64,000 nt of DNA from positions 36,917,088 to 36,981,087 of the forward strand of contig CM061919.1 in NCBI GenBank assembly GCA_031002005.1, given 5' to 3'. Of this stretch, positions 8,754 through 19,640 are shown in pieces. The translations under genes and the position numbers were made by a program. This stretch comes from Vandiemenella viatica (lineage: Eukaryota > Arthropoda > Insecta > Orthoptera > Morabidae). The number at the start of each line of letters is the position of its first letter. The stretch's first letter is position 1. Under the pieces are notes generated by a model. It was not told where the DNA came from, searched no databases, and saw only the letters and a program-made list of their open reading frames with translations.

Positions 8754-9400
8754 AGGATGGATCAAATATAAATGTTTTTTTAAATGGTCTAATTTTTTTT
8801 TTTCTTCCTGTATCATAAAAAGTCTGAAACCAATAGCACACAAACTGCTTCACTTCCTTATTCGTTGTAAAGCACTGTCTGCCGAGAGCTTCTCTGAGTG
8901 TCAGATTTGGGCTGTAGGGTGGACCGTAGATGCTCTGACAGTCCACAGCATATCAGACAGTTTTTTTTTTGCGTTAGTGCTCTGATTGGGGTTCTGGCAT
9001 TGTCGTTGAGAAGCAACACACTTCTGATTGGAATTTTTTGTTGACTCATACCTAGGCAGCTTTAACATGGCTAAGGCTATCACAATAAGAGGCAAAGTTA
9101 CTGGATTGATGTTCTTGAAGAAAATCAACAAGTAGAATGTGTTTACAGGCCCAGAACACAGTGGCCAAGACCTAACCAGGAGATAACCACATTTTATTTT
9201 CACCGGTGCAACTTTGCAAGTCTTCCACCAATCCATACTGGTCCTCTTGGAATCAGGGGTTTAATGATGGACCCAAGTCTCATCACAAGTGTCAATTTTA
9301 TCTAAATAACTGTCATCTTCAAACTTGTACCTCCTTAGAAGCTTCTGAGAAATTTCAAACTGCACGGCTTTCTGCTCTATATTCAGCAATTTTGATCTCA
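8754..9400 (-). pseudogene. mariner transposase remnant (5'-truncated)
   Basis: The - strand shows DETWVHH and SMDWWKTC-type text near 9220-9300, VLLLNDNAR near 9010, YGPPYSPNL near 8920 and LREALGRQCFTTNKEVKQFV near 8860. These are the order and motifs of a mariner (irritans/mellifera-like) transposase. Many stops and frameshifts are present. The 3' terminal repeat AGGATGGATCAAATATAAATG begins at 8754 after TA. No matching left terminal repeat was found near 9400, so the far end is truncated. The terminal repeat resembles that of the element at 13662-14450. Confidence 0.65.
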
Positions 9401-9659
9401 GCATTGTAATCTTAGAAACTTTTTTTTTGCTCTACTAATTCGAGGAGACTATAAAGACTAACCCTTCTACCCCTTGCCTGACTCAAGGCCCCCCTCCCCC
9501 AAAAAAATCAAAATCCACTCAAGCCAAGTCCCCCACCCCCAAACCAAAGTCCGCTCAACCCCCTCCCAAACCAAAATCATAGTTTCACCACTGCATATAC
9601 CCAATAATCACAATCTCTTGGGCAAACTGTCATTTTTACTATAACAATATGTTCACTAA

Positions 9660-9860
9660 TAAATTACCAATTTTTGATACGTTTTCCTTTTTTTTCTGTA
9701 TAATAATGGAAACTGCTGCTTTAGCCCTTTCATCTTTGGATACATAACTCTAAATGTGTAGATAGTTACCAACTTCATCTCCTCTATCTTTTCTCTTAGT
9801 TTCAGAAAGTATAGTAACATCCCTTTTGAATGTACCAGGCTCTGCAAGCAATATATTCAC
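9660..9860 (-). pseudogene. LINE endonuclease fragment (N-terminal)
   Basis: With frame changes the - strand reads ETKRKDRGDEVGNYLHI, a stop, then SYVSKDERAKAAVSIII and a K-rich end. This resembles the ITETK...G...YSGV...RAKAGVAI start of apurinic-like endonuclease domains in RTE/L1-type LINEs. The short length makes this tentative. Confidence 0.35.
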
Positions 9861-11815
9861 TTTAGTAGAGATACCTTGTACATTCTAGCATCTGAAAGTC
9901 TTTTTCCTTTTTCCATCGCCAGCCCGTTGTCCAATTCCTTTGAGGCATATTGTTCAATTTCATGTTTTTATATGAGTGGGGAGCTGGCCTACTGCAAAAC
10001 CTCCAACCAGGAGGACCAGATAATTTTTATCAATGTTTTTCTTTTAGTTAGTTTTGGTCCATCATGGATATTTAATGCCATGGTACGCACCATACTGTAA
10101 GGTATCCCTCGTTCTATTTTCAATATTCCGTTAAAATCCGGCGAAGTTTGGGGTTAACTTTAGTACGCGGTACCACAGGTAAAATCGAGATAACAACACT
10201 TTGAGTACACTAAAGTGAATAAATAGCACATTGCCAACATAAATAAACCATAAAATGCACCAAATCAATGATATTTTAGCAGGAAATAAGTAATTCCATA
10301 TAAAAGTAAACTTTCAATACCAGATCCTAATATTGCTTAGGGAGATATTCTGAACGGATTTAAACGAAGTAAATGTTATATAATAGTAAATAGAGTGCCT
10401 AAACAAACTTTTTATCATGATTACGGAGCATTATTCCAGAGATAAATAATTAATTTCAATATAAATCAAACCTAACCCTAAATTTTGGCATATACCAGAT
10501 TTTGGTATTTCTGATGAGATTTTTATACAGTAAAGATTGTAAAGAACTAATAATAGCCAGGCCTCGACCTACAATAATCATAACATCACAGTAATATGTA
10601 GTTTCAAGAGATTTAAAGCAGTCTGGAGAGTAGGTAAACAAATTTTATAAGCTATTTCCATAAACGATTTGAGACCCTTTTAAATAGTTTCAGGACTTAA
10701 AAAGTAATTAAAAACATGGTAAATAATCTCATCTTTCAGTTTTAATAAGTTTCAAGTAGTTCTAATCTGTAAAATATGAAATATTAGTGAAAACCGGGAG
10801 CCGGTAAATAGGCGAAACTTTCAATACTTTCAGAATTAATTCCAATAAAGCAAAACCATTTCAAAAGCGCTAAGAACATGTAAATGCCAGTAAACACACA
10901 TAATTAATTTTCTATAACCATTAAAAGACATTTTACTGACCTTCTGTCTGTTAATCCAATTTCGAAGTAACTTGCCATAGGCACCGTACACATTATATAC
11001 TTTTACACTGATTTTAAACACTGTCATCCGATATAAAGTAACTAATAAATTGAAACAATCCTAAAGAGAATTAAATTCAATTAAACCTGATAGTTTCCGA
11101 CCGTTTAAGTATTTTTAAATGCTATCTGAACACATAAAATGGATCACTCAACTTTAACATTTTCTTATTCAAAAGCCTACCAAGATTCCGGGTTCTCTTA
11201 AAGATCCATTCTTTTAGCTTCATACATATTAATTTCATGTCATTTAAAGCAACAGGACCGATGTTATAGAATTTCTAAATTCACTCGACAATCTCCCACG
11301 AGGCAATAACAGACGATTTTATTGTGTCCAAGATATCACACCTACAGAGATGAGACAACATTTAAAATGCGCAGTTTAATTCAGGCTACTCATTGGTAAT
11401 TTTTCTGGCTTAATAATCCATATACTTTCAGAATTACACATGAAAACATAAATAGTAGCTATGGCGGATTTTGGAAAATCACTGTTTTTGCAATAACTTA
11501 ATCATTTCACAACCGATCTAAATAAAGTTTATATTTTTGAGAGGCTAAAATCGGGGCCAACATGTTGAGCATAGTTTCATGGTTGTAACTAAAGCCGATT
11601 TAAAAAATTCTAAAAATGCTGACCTGTGGTGAAACACCGTAAAGATTTCCATATTTGGTCATGTCATCAGACATGAGAATTAAAGCTAAAATAAATTAAA
11701 ATTTTTTATAAACCACTACACCCGTATACCCCAATAACTTTTGGCTTTTCAAGTTTTAAATTGAACACTTGGTAGAGAAGTTATAAAATTAAACATAAGG
11801 GAATATTTGAGAGGG
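9861..11815. other. Intronic DNA without recognised gene
   Basis: AT-rich sequence within the large Nmnat intron. Open frames are short and motif-free. No terminal repeats or splice-flanked coding exon were recognised, apart from the GC-richer patch annotated next. Confidence 0.5.
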
Positions 11816-12030
11816 AGTAAGCGCACAGCCGCAGCGTAGCATCACGTGAGGTGAAGCTATATAGGCGACGTAGCGCGCGCAAGTATAAGCTCGGTGGTTT
11901 CAGTCTTTAGTCTAGCGTGCAGGAGTGTGCATGTCTCGTGCGAGTGCGGGCGAGCGGGAGTCTTGGCACTATGTCCAACAGCAGTCACGCTTGACCGCCG
12001 CCATCTTCAAGATTCGGCACAGTCCATATA
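11816..12030 (+). promoter_or_regulatory. CpG-rich promoter-like island in the Nmnat intron
   Basis: A sharp local rise in GC and CpG (GCGACGTAGCGCGCGC, CGAGTGCGGGCGAGCGGG) occurs in otherwise AT-rich intron. TATATAG sits at 11858-11864 and an arthropod Inr-like TCAGT at 11900-11904. An E-box CACGTG is at about 11843. This could be an alternative Nmnat promoter or, more likely in this repeat-rich setting, the promoter part of an LTR remnant; a TGGCGACTGTGG string at about 12263 resembles a retrotransposon primer-binding site. No transcript evidence is available. Confidence 0.25.
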
Positions 12031-12657
12031 CAGCCTAGCAGTTTTCGATAATGTGACTTTCTAATTTCGTTTTCATTTTGGGAGATTGCGTGTTTGCTCT
12101 GTTTCTCAATCTGTGATTTTCGGTGAACGATTATATCCGATTGCCTTTGCTAACTGTGAACTTTTATATTGAATGTGAAAATTTCAAAAATATATTGCAG
12201 TTATTTGACTTTTGACTTTCATTTCTACAATAGCACCTTTCTTACAGTAGATTAAATCTGTAAGTGGCGACTGTGGTCATCTTAACAGTTAGCATACCAT
12301 ATGGTTTGACACGGTAACAGAACTTTTCAGGACTTTGAATAATTTTGGAAGACTTCGAGTTCAGGTGATGAAGCCGATACTCACCCCAATACCGGCTAAA
12401 CCCCTGACAATACCTTGTAGACTTTTTCCTATTCACCACCAGGAAATGCACCTGAAGGAAGACTGACAACATCACATGGGACAAATCAATACTGCTGCGA
12501 CTATATTTGCTTTGATATCAAGATTAAATTTGAAAATCAACTTTATCTAAAAGCTCGAATAACAAGAAATTAAAGTTAACAGAATATCATTGTATTGTTA
12601 AGTAGAGTACTGTTTAACAAAATGGAAAGTCGCTGTAACTAAATTTCTAAATTACAG

Positions 12658-12812
12658 AACAATATCACAATAGTGACTGAATGGATCACGAATGAAGTCA
12701 GTTCCACCAAAATACGGCGAGCTTTGCGTCGTTCAGAGACTGTCAAGTATCTTATTCCAGATGCTGTCATAGATTATATACAGAAGAACGGCCTTTACAC
12801 AGCAAAAGACAA
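12658..12812 (+). CDS. Nmnat: Nmnat: internal exon C (C-terminal substrate-binding part)
   Basis: This exon has 51 codons plus 2 bases, between TTACAG and GTGAGT. It reads NNITIVTEWITNEVSSTKIR, then RALRRSETVKYLIPDAVIDY and IQKNGLYTAKD. The SSTKIRRALRR stretch is the conserved (I/V)SSTxxR ATP-binding motif of the family. The last two bases (AA) need one base from the next exon. The exon at 17251 supplies T (Asn) and the candidate at 21723 supplies A (Lys), so both are phase-compatible. Confidence 0.95.
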
Positions 12813-13129
12813 GTGAGTACTATTTTTCAAAATTTATAACTTTCACTGGTTCCCCTTTTTTTTCTGCCTTGTCTGCATGGTGTATAATACTGAAGTTTTT
12901 GTACTTGGCATATGACAACATCTAGTATCATATATATTATTTCTATAAGGTATTTTTTTGTCACAAGCCTTTATCTCCCTTCATACTTAACCAAATTCAA
13001 TGAATGAGGTGTCATTTTAAAGCTTATGGTCTCCTCTTTGGTCACATCATATTTTAAGAAAGGAATTTTTCAGAATTCGACCCTTAAATATATAAAATTT
13101 TAATAATATTATTTAAGGTTATATATATA

Positions 13130-13655
13130 ACAACACAACAATAATACATTAATGTTTATGCCAGACAGAAAATCAAATTCTGGTTTTGCTCTTTGATTTT
13201 GCAGAGAATTTGGTGTGTTATTTGCCAGTTGAAATTCAGAGCTGCCACTGGCACAATGAACTGTCATTGTTTACTTGTATTGCCTATAAACGATAAGTTT
13301 TGTTGTTGTTTCAGACAACATTAAACACAATTCAGAACACTTTTTTGTGCTCTTGAACTGATAAAAATGAAATATCAAGTGTCTGCCCACTGATAATTTT
13401 CAAAGAAATAATACACATTTCAGATGGTGCTGCAAACCACTTCAAAAATAAATACGATTTCATAAGTTTTCTAAAGGCAAGAAAAATATTTTGATGAATT
13501 GGATTTTCATAGCAACTGGAGATGGGAAAAGTGCATCTGATGGTGTGGGTGGATTATTCTAGCATTATGCCACAAAATTCAACCTTCAGATAGAACCAGC
13601 ACTGTTTATTAAAAATGTAGCTTCATTTGTTGATAGTATAGTAAAAATCACCACA
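13130..13655 (+). pseudogene. Unidentified multi-copy arthropod protein, 5' part (broken)
   Basis: Broken frames read DGAANHFKNKYDFISFLKAR, then WIFIATGDGKSASDGVGGLF, a stop, HYATKF and ASFVDSIVKI. The block W-x-F-x-A-T-x2-G-K-x3-D-G-x-G-G recalls a family of uncharacterised, many-copy arthropod proteins that I know from memory only and that are probably transposon-borne. It is split from its 3' part (14455-14880) by a mariner insertion. It lies in the Nmnat intron in the sense direction. Confidence 0.4.
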
Positions 13656-13661
13656 CGATTA

Positions 13662-14450
13662 CGAGGATGTATCAAATATAGGCGGTACTTTTTTTTAAAT
13701 TTATTTACCATAGGAAATGAACCAAATGTCTCAACATAATCGCCTACTTTAGAAATACATTTTTCCCATCGTATCGGAAGCTTTTTGATGCTATTATTCT
13801 AAAAGAAAGGGGGTTGCGTCAGTAGTCAACTACGCACGAAGCTTTCCCCCCAAACTGTGTTGTCGTCTTCAAATTGTTGGTCTCACAGTGCTTCCAAAGA
13901 GATGAAAATTACAGATCAGGGCTGTAAGGAGGATGAGCAAGTGATCCAGTTTATTTTCTCCAATTTTGCTTAAGTGTGTGGCCGAGCATTGTCATGGAGA
14001 AGAATCTCATCTCTTACCGGCTGGTCATGTGTTCAATGATAAGCAAGCTTAAAGGTTGCAGTAGTATGCTGCATTGATGGTGCAACATCAATGCAAAAAA
14101 TCAATGTGCAATATTCTTCTCTGTAATACACTTTTGAGGCTCTCATTTTTAACCTCTTCAGGTCTTGTGCCAGGTGAGCAAACGAGTCCTTGACAGAGTA
14201 CAATCCCCAAAGTGTACCTTTAATCTCTGCAGATTTGGGTTGGTTTCTGGAACTGACGAATTTGATAATTACACGTTATGTAATTGAGGGGTGCATGTCT
14301 TGCTCCGACATTGTTAGCTGTACTACTGATTGCATTTCACAAGACCAACAATCACTCTCTCCAGGAAACAAGTGTAAAAGTGTGTGACCATTTGGACCAT
14401 TTATTGTGCGTTCAGTAAAAAATGTCCTCTTTATATTTGATGCACCCTCA
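13662..14450 (-). mobile_element. mariner element, internally deleted and decayed (789 bp)
   Basis: Terminal repeats CGAGGATGTATCAAATATA at 13662 and, inverted, TGAGGGTGCATCAAATATA ending at 14450 are each bordered by TA (13660-13661, 14451-14452). The - strand reads ILLHDNARPHT near 13990-14010, then PPYSPDL-like and FHLFG-like text toward 13900, and a GDYVE-like end near 13740. Stops are frequent. A full mariner is about 1.3 kb, so roughly 500 bp are missing. Confidence 0.7.
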
Positions 14451-14454
14451 TACT

Positions 14455-14880
14455 ACTTTAAACAGAGATTGTTCAAGCTTTTCAATCCTGTAAACAAAAG
14501 GTATGAGTTATTATAAAACCTGTAATTGGTATACGATCACGTATTATTGGCTGGTTTAGAGAAAGGCAAGGACAATTTAGCACAAGGTTCAGAAAATGCA
14601 AATAGTAATACACACTTAATTATGTTAGTGTTCTACGTAGGTGAGTTTGTAGCATGCATAAATGATAACTGGTGGAATGGATGTATTACAAGTATTTCTT
14701 GAGCAGTTTATGTCACAGTATCATTTATGCACCCTTATGGTCCACAAGAAAGATTTCAATAACCAGAAGATTTGGGAGAGTGGGGTGGGAAGAAAGATGA
14801 ATGTAAGGTGCCCAAAGAAATGTTTGGTTAAAAGTGAAATATGCCACGCCATGTGGATTATCTGTACGACCTCAAGCTTT
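14455..14880 (+). pseudogene. Unidentified multi-copy arthropod protein, 3' part (broken)
   Basis: Around 14636-14830 broken frames give YVGEFVACINDNWWNGCI, then VTVSFMHPYGPQERFQ, a stop, PED and CKVPKEMFG. In the protein family recalled for 13130-13655, a C-terminal segment of this kind (a tryptophan-rich strand, then F-x-H-P-x-G-P, then W-P...D...W-V-P) follows the N-terminal part. The two pieces therefore look like one ancestral gene interrupted by the mariner element. Confidence 0.35.
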
Positions 14881-14884
14881 TGAA

Positions 14885-15629
14885 GAAAATGAATTTAAAC
14901 AGATTAAGCAACTCTTCCATTTTTAAGCCACTGTGGCTGTTCAAAAATTGAATTTTCTTTAAAAATAATTTAAATTTTTAACAACCTTATTTTATCTCAG
15001 TAAAAACCATGCTAAAATGGTCTGATCTAGAGTCATGCAAATGCTGTCTAGGCTTGCTCAGTTTATCACTGCCAGCGTGACCTCTTCCAGCCAAGTGCTG
15101 GAAATAAAGTACAGAGGACTGAGCATGAAGGTAAGCTCGAGCCTGACACTAGGCTCAGTCAGTTATATACGTGCTGCGTGGGAACACTGGTACTCACTTG
15201 GTACTAATAACTAAAAAATTAAAGCATGTGCAGTGTCTTCTTTTTATTGTTATTTTCTACATGCTGTTGCATCATTTTATAAGATTGTACACATTTACTT
15301 TTAAAAAAATTGGGTACTTAAAGATTGGACACTACATGAATGAGAAAGTAAAAATGGCAGATTGTACCACATTCCTGTGGCAATTGTTCAGTAAATCAAA
15401 TATGATCTCTGCAGTAGAAAACAGCTGTAATAACCATGTTAGAATAATGTGAACTGAAATGAAAGTTTTGTATTATCCTTGTCATCAGTTTCCAATCTAT
15501 CATTCTAATGCATACTTAATTATGTATTTTGTGTATCTATTAATTGGAATGTGGCCTCCAATTCAATTCAATCTGAAGTAAATGCTTCTTGTACTTCAAA
15601 TATAAAATATAAACTTAAATTTCTTAAAT
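14885..15629. other. Intronic DNA without recognised gene
   Basis: AT-rich. The open frame at 15171-15452 shows no recognisable motif and is probably chance. Confidence 0.45.
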
Positions 15630-16290
15630 ACAGGAGAAATGAGCCATTTGGTTATGGGTGTGTGTGCACAGAGAACATTACCCTATTATTGGTTAGGTAT
15701 TGGGAGAAATGGTGGGGAACTGCTAAGGAGTAGACTATCGATATATAGGCAATGTCTGAGATAATATATTGCAGGCGATAATAAAATGAATACTTATAGT
15801 AAGGATATGTGAAAAATTATTACTAGTTAAAATATATAAGTAGAAAAAATTAATTAAATTAAAAAGTGGTGAGTTAAGTGGTAGGATTTTATCGGTGGTT
15901 AAGACTAGGGAGGTGTCTTGTATTCAGGATATTCTGGTATGCTAATTCCCATCTCCGGTGTTCTGATGCAGTGGTGTTATCAGGGAAAACTCTGATTGCC
16001 TTCACAGTATAGCAGTCATCGAGATTGTTGGAATCATGTTCCCCCACCATTTCTCCCACTACCTAGTCAGTCACTGGGTAACGTTCTGTGTGCTCACACT
16101 TCTGGAACCAAATGGCTCATTTTTCTATCACATGAAGAAGGTTAATACCAAAATATTGTATTTGTGTGTCCGCATTAATGTTTTTTCTCATTTCAGCCGT
16201 CTACTTTAGTATGTGTTGGGTGAATTTTACTTTTATTTATTATTTACATTGCCTAGAAGCCGCTTCCTTTTTCCTTAGTTTCATTAAATA
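15630..16290. repeat. Palindromic PLE end with GIY-YIG fragment
   Basis: The segment at 15640-15725 (GAGCCATTTGGTTATGGGTG to GAGAAATGGTGGGG) recurs inverted at 16040-16135. Between the arms, 15730-15890 matches the non-coding PLE end at 39715-39860 (GGAGTAGACTATCGATAT, ATAATATATTGCAGGYGAT). Bases 15890-16040 match, on the - strand, the GIY-YIG end at 39860-40010 (GTGTCTTGTATTCAGGATAT, TCAGGGAAAACTCTGA, GTTGGAATCATG). After the second arm there is a stem-loop with AAAATATTGTA (16130-16160) and a CCTAGAAGCCGCTTCC block that is inverted relative to 39490. This is a 5'-truncated PLE with inverted terminal copies. Confidence 0.55.
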
Positions 16291-17250
16291 CAGGAGAAAT
16301 TCAATTCTATACAGATTATTTATCCTGTAATGATAACAATGAAGAAGACCAGATGGATATTTAAAGCATAAAAGTACTATTAGGTGTTTCAAACTACTAT
16401 AATACAAGCACTGCAAGAAAGCAGCTTTTCAGCAGAGGTGGTTTAATCATTTCATAAAAGCGGAACAATCTTTCTCCTGAACCTATGGTTGATCCTTTCA
16501 TTATTTACAGCCATTAAAGTGTGTTTAATGTCGTCTATTGATATAAATTCTTACAAGATGCCACATATATTTGAAGTCTCCATGTAACCATAATGCACTA
16601 AACAAGGATTCAGGGTGTACTTTATTTAGAGAGTGTCTTTGCCGTACAATCTGTTCCCATTTTCTCTGTCCCCTCCCTTGTTGCACGGCACACTTGAGGA
16701 GGACACTGTATGTTATTTCTGCATTGCGGAGTCTTCATTATCCACCAAGTCTATGTTTGTCTACTGAGCTTGGGAAAGCTTCAGCGGTCATAGCTCACAC
16801 CAAGTTGTAGGAATAACCGAGCGAGTTTGAGCTTGCGTAAACGGCAATTTGCACAACATTAGTGTGATCCCACTGAAGGAAAACATTGAAATCAGTTCAG
16901 TTGAATATTTTTTTTGATACTCTTTATACTCTGTCTCCATATGATACGTACATTTAAAAAAAATTCTCATGTTACTGTAAATTATTGGTATGTATGGGAT
17001 TTAATCTATTACACAAATTGTAAAGCAGTTTCCTCTCTCAAATAGATGACTGAATTAAGTTTTGCTGTTTCATGTGTGATTGTGGCAGAATTTGATATCC
17101 ACCTAAAATCATTACCAGTATGTGTGGAAAGAAAAAATTCATGTACATTTAATATATGAAGAGTTATGAGCTGTGACGCATTTGTTAACATTGTTACATT
17201 ATTGTTATCTTTTCATGCTTGCATACGTGATGTTCCACCATCTTCCACAG
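16291..17250. other. Intronic DNA without recognised gene
   Basis: No coding or repeat signature that I can name. It ends with the polypyrimidine tract and TTCCACAG acceptor of the last Nmnat exon. Confidence 0.5.
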
Positions 17251-17725
17251 TAAGTATTTATATCCAAATTATAATAATTCACAAGCATATCTGACTCCAT
17301 CTCCCAGTGATATAAATATGGAGTCTCCAAGTCCAACTGGACAGATTAATAATCTTGGTTATGACGATGGCCAAACACATTACAAGAATAAATGTGACAC
17401 AAGTGATCCATATATAGTTACTCCAAACAATGGTCCAGTTACGTATATTAGAGTTGAACATATTGATGGGGAGAAATTAGGGAATGAACTTCGTTATTAT
17501 GAAAAATTTACTTGTGATGAAAATACTAAGAAATCGTCCATTGGTTATCCGGGTCAAGCAGTACAAATAATCGCTGCATCTACTGGTGATAACATTGCTA
17601 AACAGGTGAGCAAAACTAAAGATATTTCCCCGAAGGAATCGGATGAAGAACCCATGGCAAGTGTTCAAATTCAAATAACAAAAGATGGAATTAAGGTTAT
17701 AAGTGACAAAGAAACAACAGTGTAA
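17251..17725 (+). CDS. Nmnat: Nmnat: last exon, C-terminal tail
   Basis: The acceptor TCTTCCACAG precedes 17251. The first base completes an Asn codon with exon C, then 157 residues follow to TAA at 17723-17725. The tail begins KYLYPNYNNSQAYLTPSPSD and continues as a hydrophilic, Ser/Thr/Asp/Glu-rich region (SPKESDEEP near its end). It contains no enzyme motif. Insect NMNATs carry variable C-terminal tails made by alternative splicing, so isoform-specific localisation is a fair inference. A good internal donor, CAG/GTGAGC, lies at 17603-17611 and could allow a shorter form. Confidence 0.85.
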
Positions 17726-17785
17726 GAGATAACAAATTTTCTTGATTGACAGTGTTTCATCCCTCTTTGTTTTTCTTCTGAGGGA

Positions 17786-17791
17786 AATAAA
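17786..17791 (+). terminator. Nmnat polyadenylation signal
   Basis: AATAAA, 61 bp after the Nmnat stop codon, is the first consensus signal. It would give a short 3' UTR for this isoform. If the candidate exon at 21723 is used, a more distal site would be needed. Confidence 0.55.
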
Positions 17792-17897
17792 ACACACTAA
17801 TGGCTATGGAAAGTTGGGAAGTTCATTGAAAAGATTGGGTACTATAGCTGCTGTGTTGAAATCCTTTCACTTCTTTACTAGAGATACATTCATCTCA

Positions 17898-19410
17898 CTT
17901 GGGAACCATCAGAGTTGTTAAGAACAGATATATGTTGAAGGGTACACAGCATATATGACTGTGGTATAGTCGTTTCTCAAAATGCGCCCTAGTTTTTGAG
18001 ATATTCGCATGCAAACAAACAAAAAATCTAAATGTCGGGTATATAGTAAATTGCCTCATTTTATCAAATGGCAGTGTTGTCTATGCGCTAGGGTGTTAGC
18101 TTCATAATTTTCTGACCCAAGTTCAAATCCCCACAGAATCAAATATTTTTATTTATTTTTATCTTCAAAAATTGTTAAGCTTGACTTATTTATTTTGTTA
18201 AGACTTCATTTACACACTTTTATTGCACGAAATAAAATTTAAAATGAGTCACATTGCTTATAACAGATACACCAAACATAATTTTGGCCCATATGTCAAC
18301 AATGGCTTCCTAATATGACTCGCCCATACCCAATGAAATTAAGTCAGGAGGTGAATCTGCTAGTAAACTGGAAACTGACAAGAATTTTACAATCTTTATA
18401 AGCATTTGTCACTTGTTCTTCCATTTCCTTGTTGAGCTCTATTTTTCGTCACGGACAGGCCTACTATTTTATTTTCAACCATTTATGTGCAACCGTTCTT
18501 GGAATAAATCGAGTGTAGAAGAAAGAAAGAAAAAGCTATCTTCCCAATGCTACGTATTTCGTTTAAAATACCTCTTGATGATATACATGTAAAGAAACGA
18601 TGAAGATGAAATAAATAACATGATAGTAACTATTTCAATTGAAAATGCACCGAAACAACTTATTAACAAAAAATGGAAAAATAATGTAAGAATGGATACT
18701 TTCCTGACTTATGATTGCAATGAAGTTATGAAGGGTGTGCGGCCGGTTTGTGTTGTGAAAAAACAATCCGTTGGTAGACCTGTGAATTCATTACAGAAAA
18801 AGGAATTACAGGGAAAAAATGACGCTGAATGGTAGGTAATACGATTTGTTTTAAATATTATTTCACTCAGTAAAAGTGCGTAAATGAAGTTTTAACAAAA
18901 TAAAAAGGTCAAGCTTGACAATTTCTGAAGATATAAATAAATAAAAATATTTGAGTCTGCAGGGATTTGAACTTGGGTCAAAAAATTACGACCGAGTGTG
19001 GTGGTGTAACGGCTAGCGTTCTGGCCTCGCATTCGGGAGGACGGCAGTTCGAATTCCCGTCCGGGCATCCAGATTTAGGCTTTCCATGGTTTCCCAAATC
19101 ACTCCAGGCAAATGCCAGGAGGCTTCCTTCAAAAGGCCATGGCCGAATTTCTTTCCATTCCTTGCCCCCCATCCTTTCCCATCTCTAAAAACCTCGCTGT
19201 TAGAGAGACGTTAAGCAGATTTAAAAAAAAAATATGAAGCTAACACCCTAGCTCATAGACCACACTGCCATTTGATAAAAAGAGGCAATACTTCACTATA
19301 TACCCAACATTTAGATTTTTTTGTTTGTTTGCATGTGAATATCTCAAACTAGGGCGCATTGTGAGAAATGTCTACACCATAGGCATATATGTACACTTCA
19401 ACATATTTGA
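17898..19410. repeat. Long imperfect inverted repeat with tRNA-like arms
   Basis: Bases 17898-18230 recur inverted at about 18850-19410 (right arm interrupted by a SINE). Shared blocks include AATGCGCCCTAGTTT, CATGCAAACAAACAAAAAA, GTATATAGT, TATCAAATGGCAGTGT and GCTAGGGTGTTAGCTTCAT, then GACCCAAGTTCAAATCCC. The last two blocks resemble pol III A and B boxes, so each arm contains a SINE-like tRNA head distinct from the other SINE family. The central 0.6 kb has one open frame (18620-18835) with no motif that I recognise. Confidence 0.6.
18990..19232 (+). repeat. tRNA-derived SINE, copy 3, inserted in the right arm
   Basis: This is the best-preserved head in the window. The A-box region is TGGTGTAACGGCTAGCG (about 19001-19017) and the B box AGTTCGAATTCC is near 19047. 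The shared body and an A-rich tail near 19222-19232 follow. The uninterrupted left arm gives the empty site (inverted: GGGTCAGAAAATTATGAAGC). The duplication is about AAAAATTA(C/T)G on the left and AAAAAATATG on the right. Confidence 0.85.
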
Positions 19411-19640
19411 AGGAGATCGAAATCCGCCCTTAACATGTCTGATGGTCTCCAAGTCAGACACACAATTCTTAAGCAACCATGGTTTCAATCTGTTCCTAAC
19501 TAAAACACGTTCAACAAACATCAAACTTTTCACAATTATATTATCAGGTTCAGTGGCTATTTCCACATCGGGTTGGAATCTAGGTAAATAAGACCAACAT
19601 ATACCAGAAAAATTCTCCAACCTTTCAAAGTCATTTTATT
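19411..19640 (-). other. Unidentified open frame next to inverted repeat
   Basis: The - strand frame 19620-19372 reads PRFQPDVEIATEPDNIIVKS, then VERVLVRNRLKPWLLKNCVS and DLETIRHVKGGFRS. Its end overlaps the right arm, and the left arm holds a decayed relative (SHLGTIRVVKNR...MLKGT). The paired occurrence suggests that the inverted repeat carries the edge of a once-coding element. I do not recognise the family. Confidence 0.25.

Noticed and set aside
12242..12484. 80-codon - strand frame in the Nmnat intron
   Set aside because: No recognised motif or splice-flanked context; probably part of a repeat.
18990..19065. Functional tRNA gene
   Set aside because: A and B boxes are present but the cloverleaf is not maintained, and the sequence continues into a shared SINE body with an A-rich tail.
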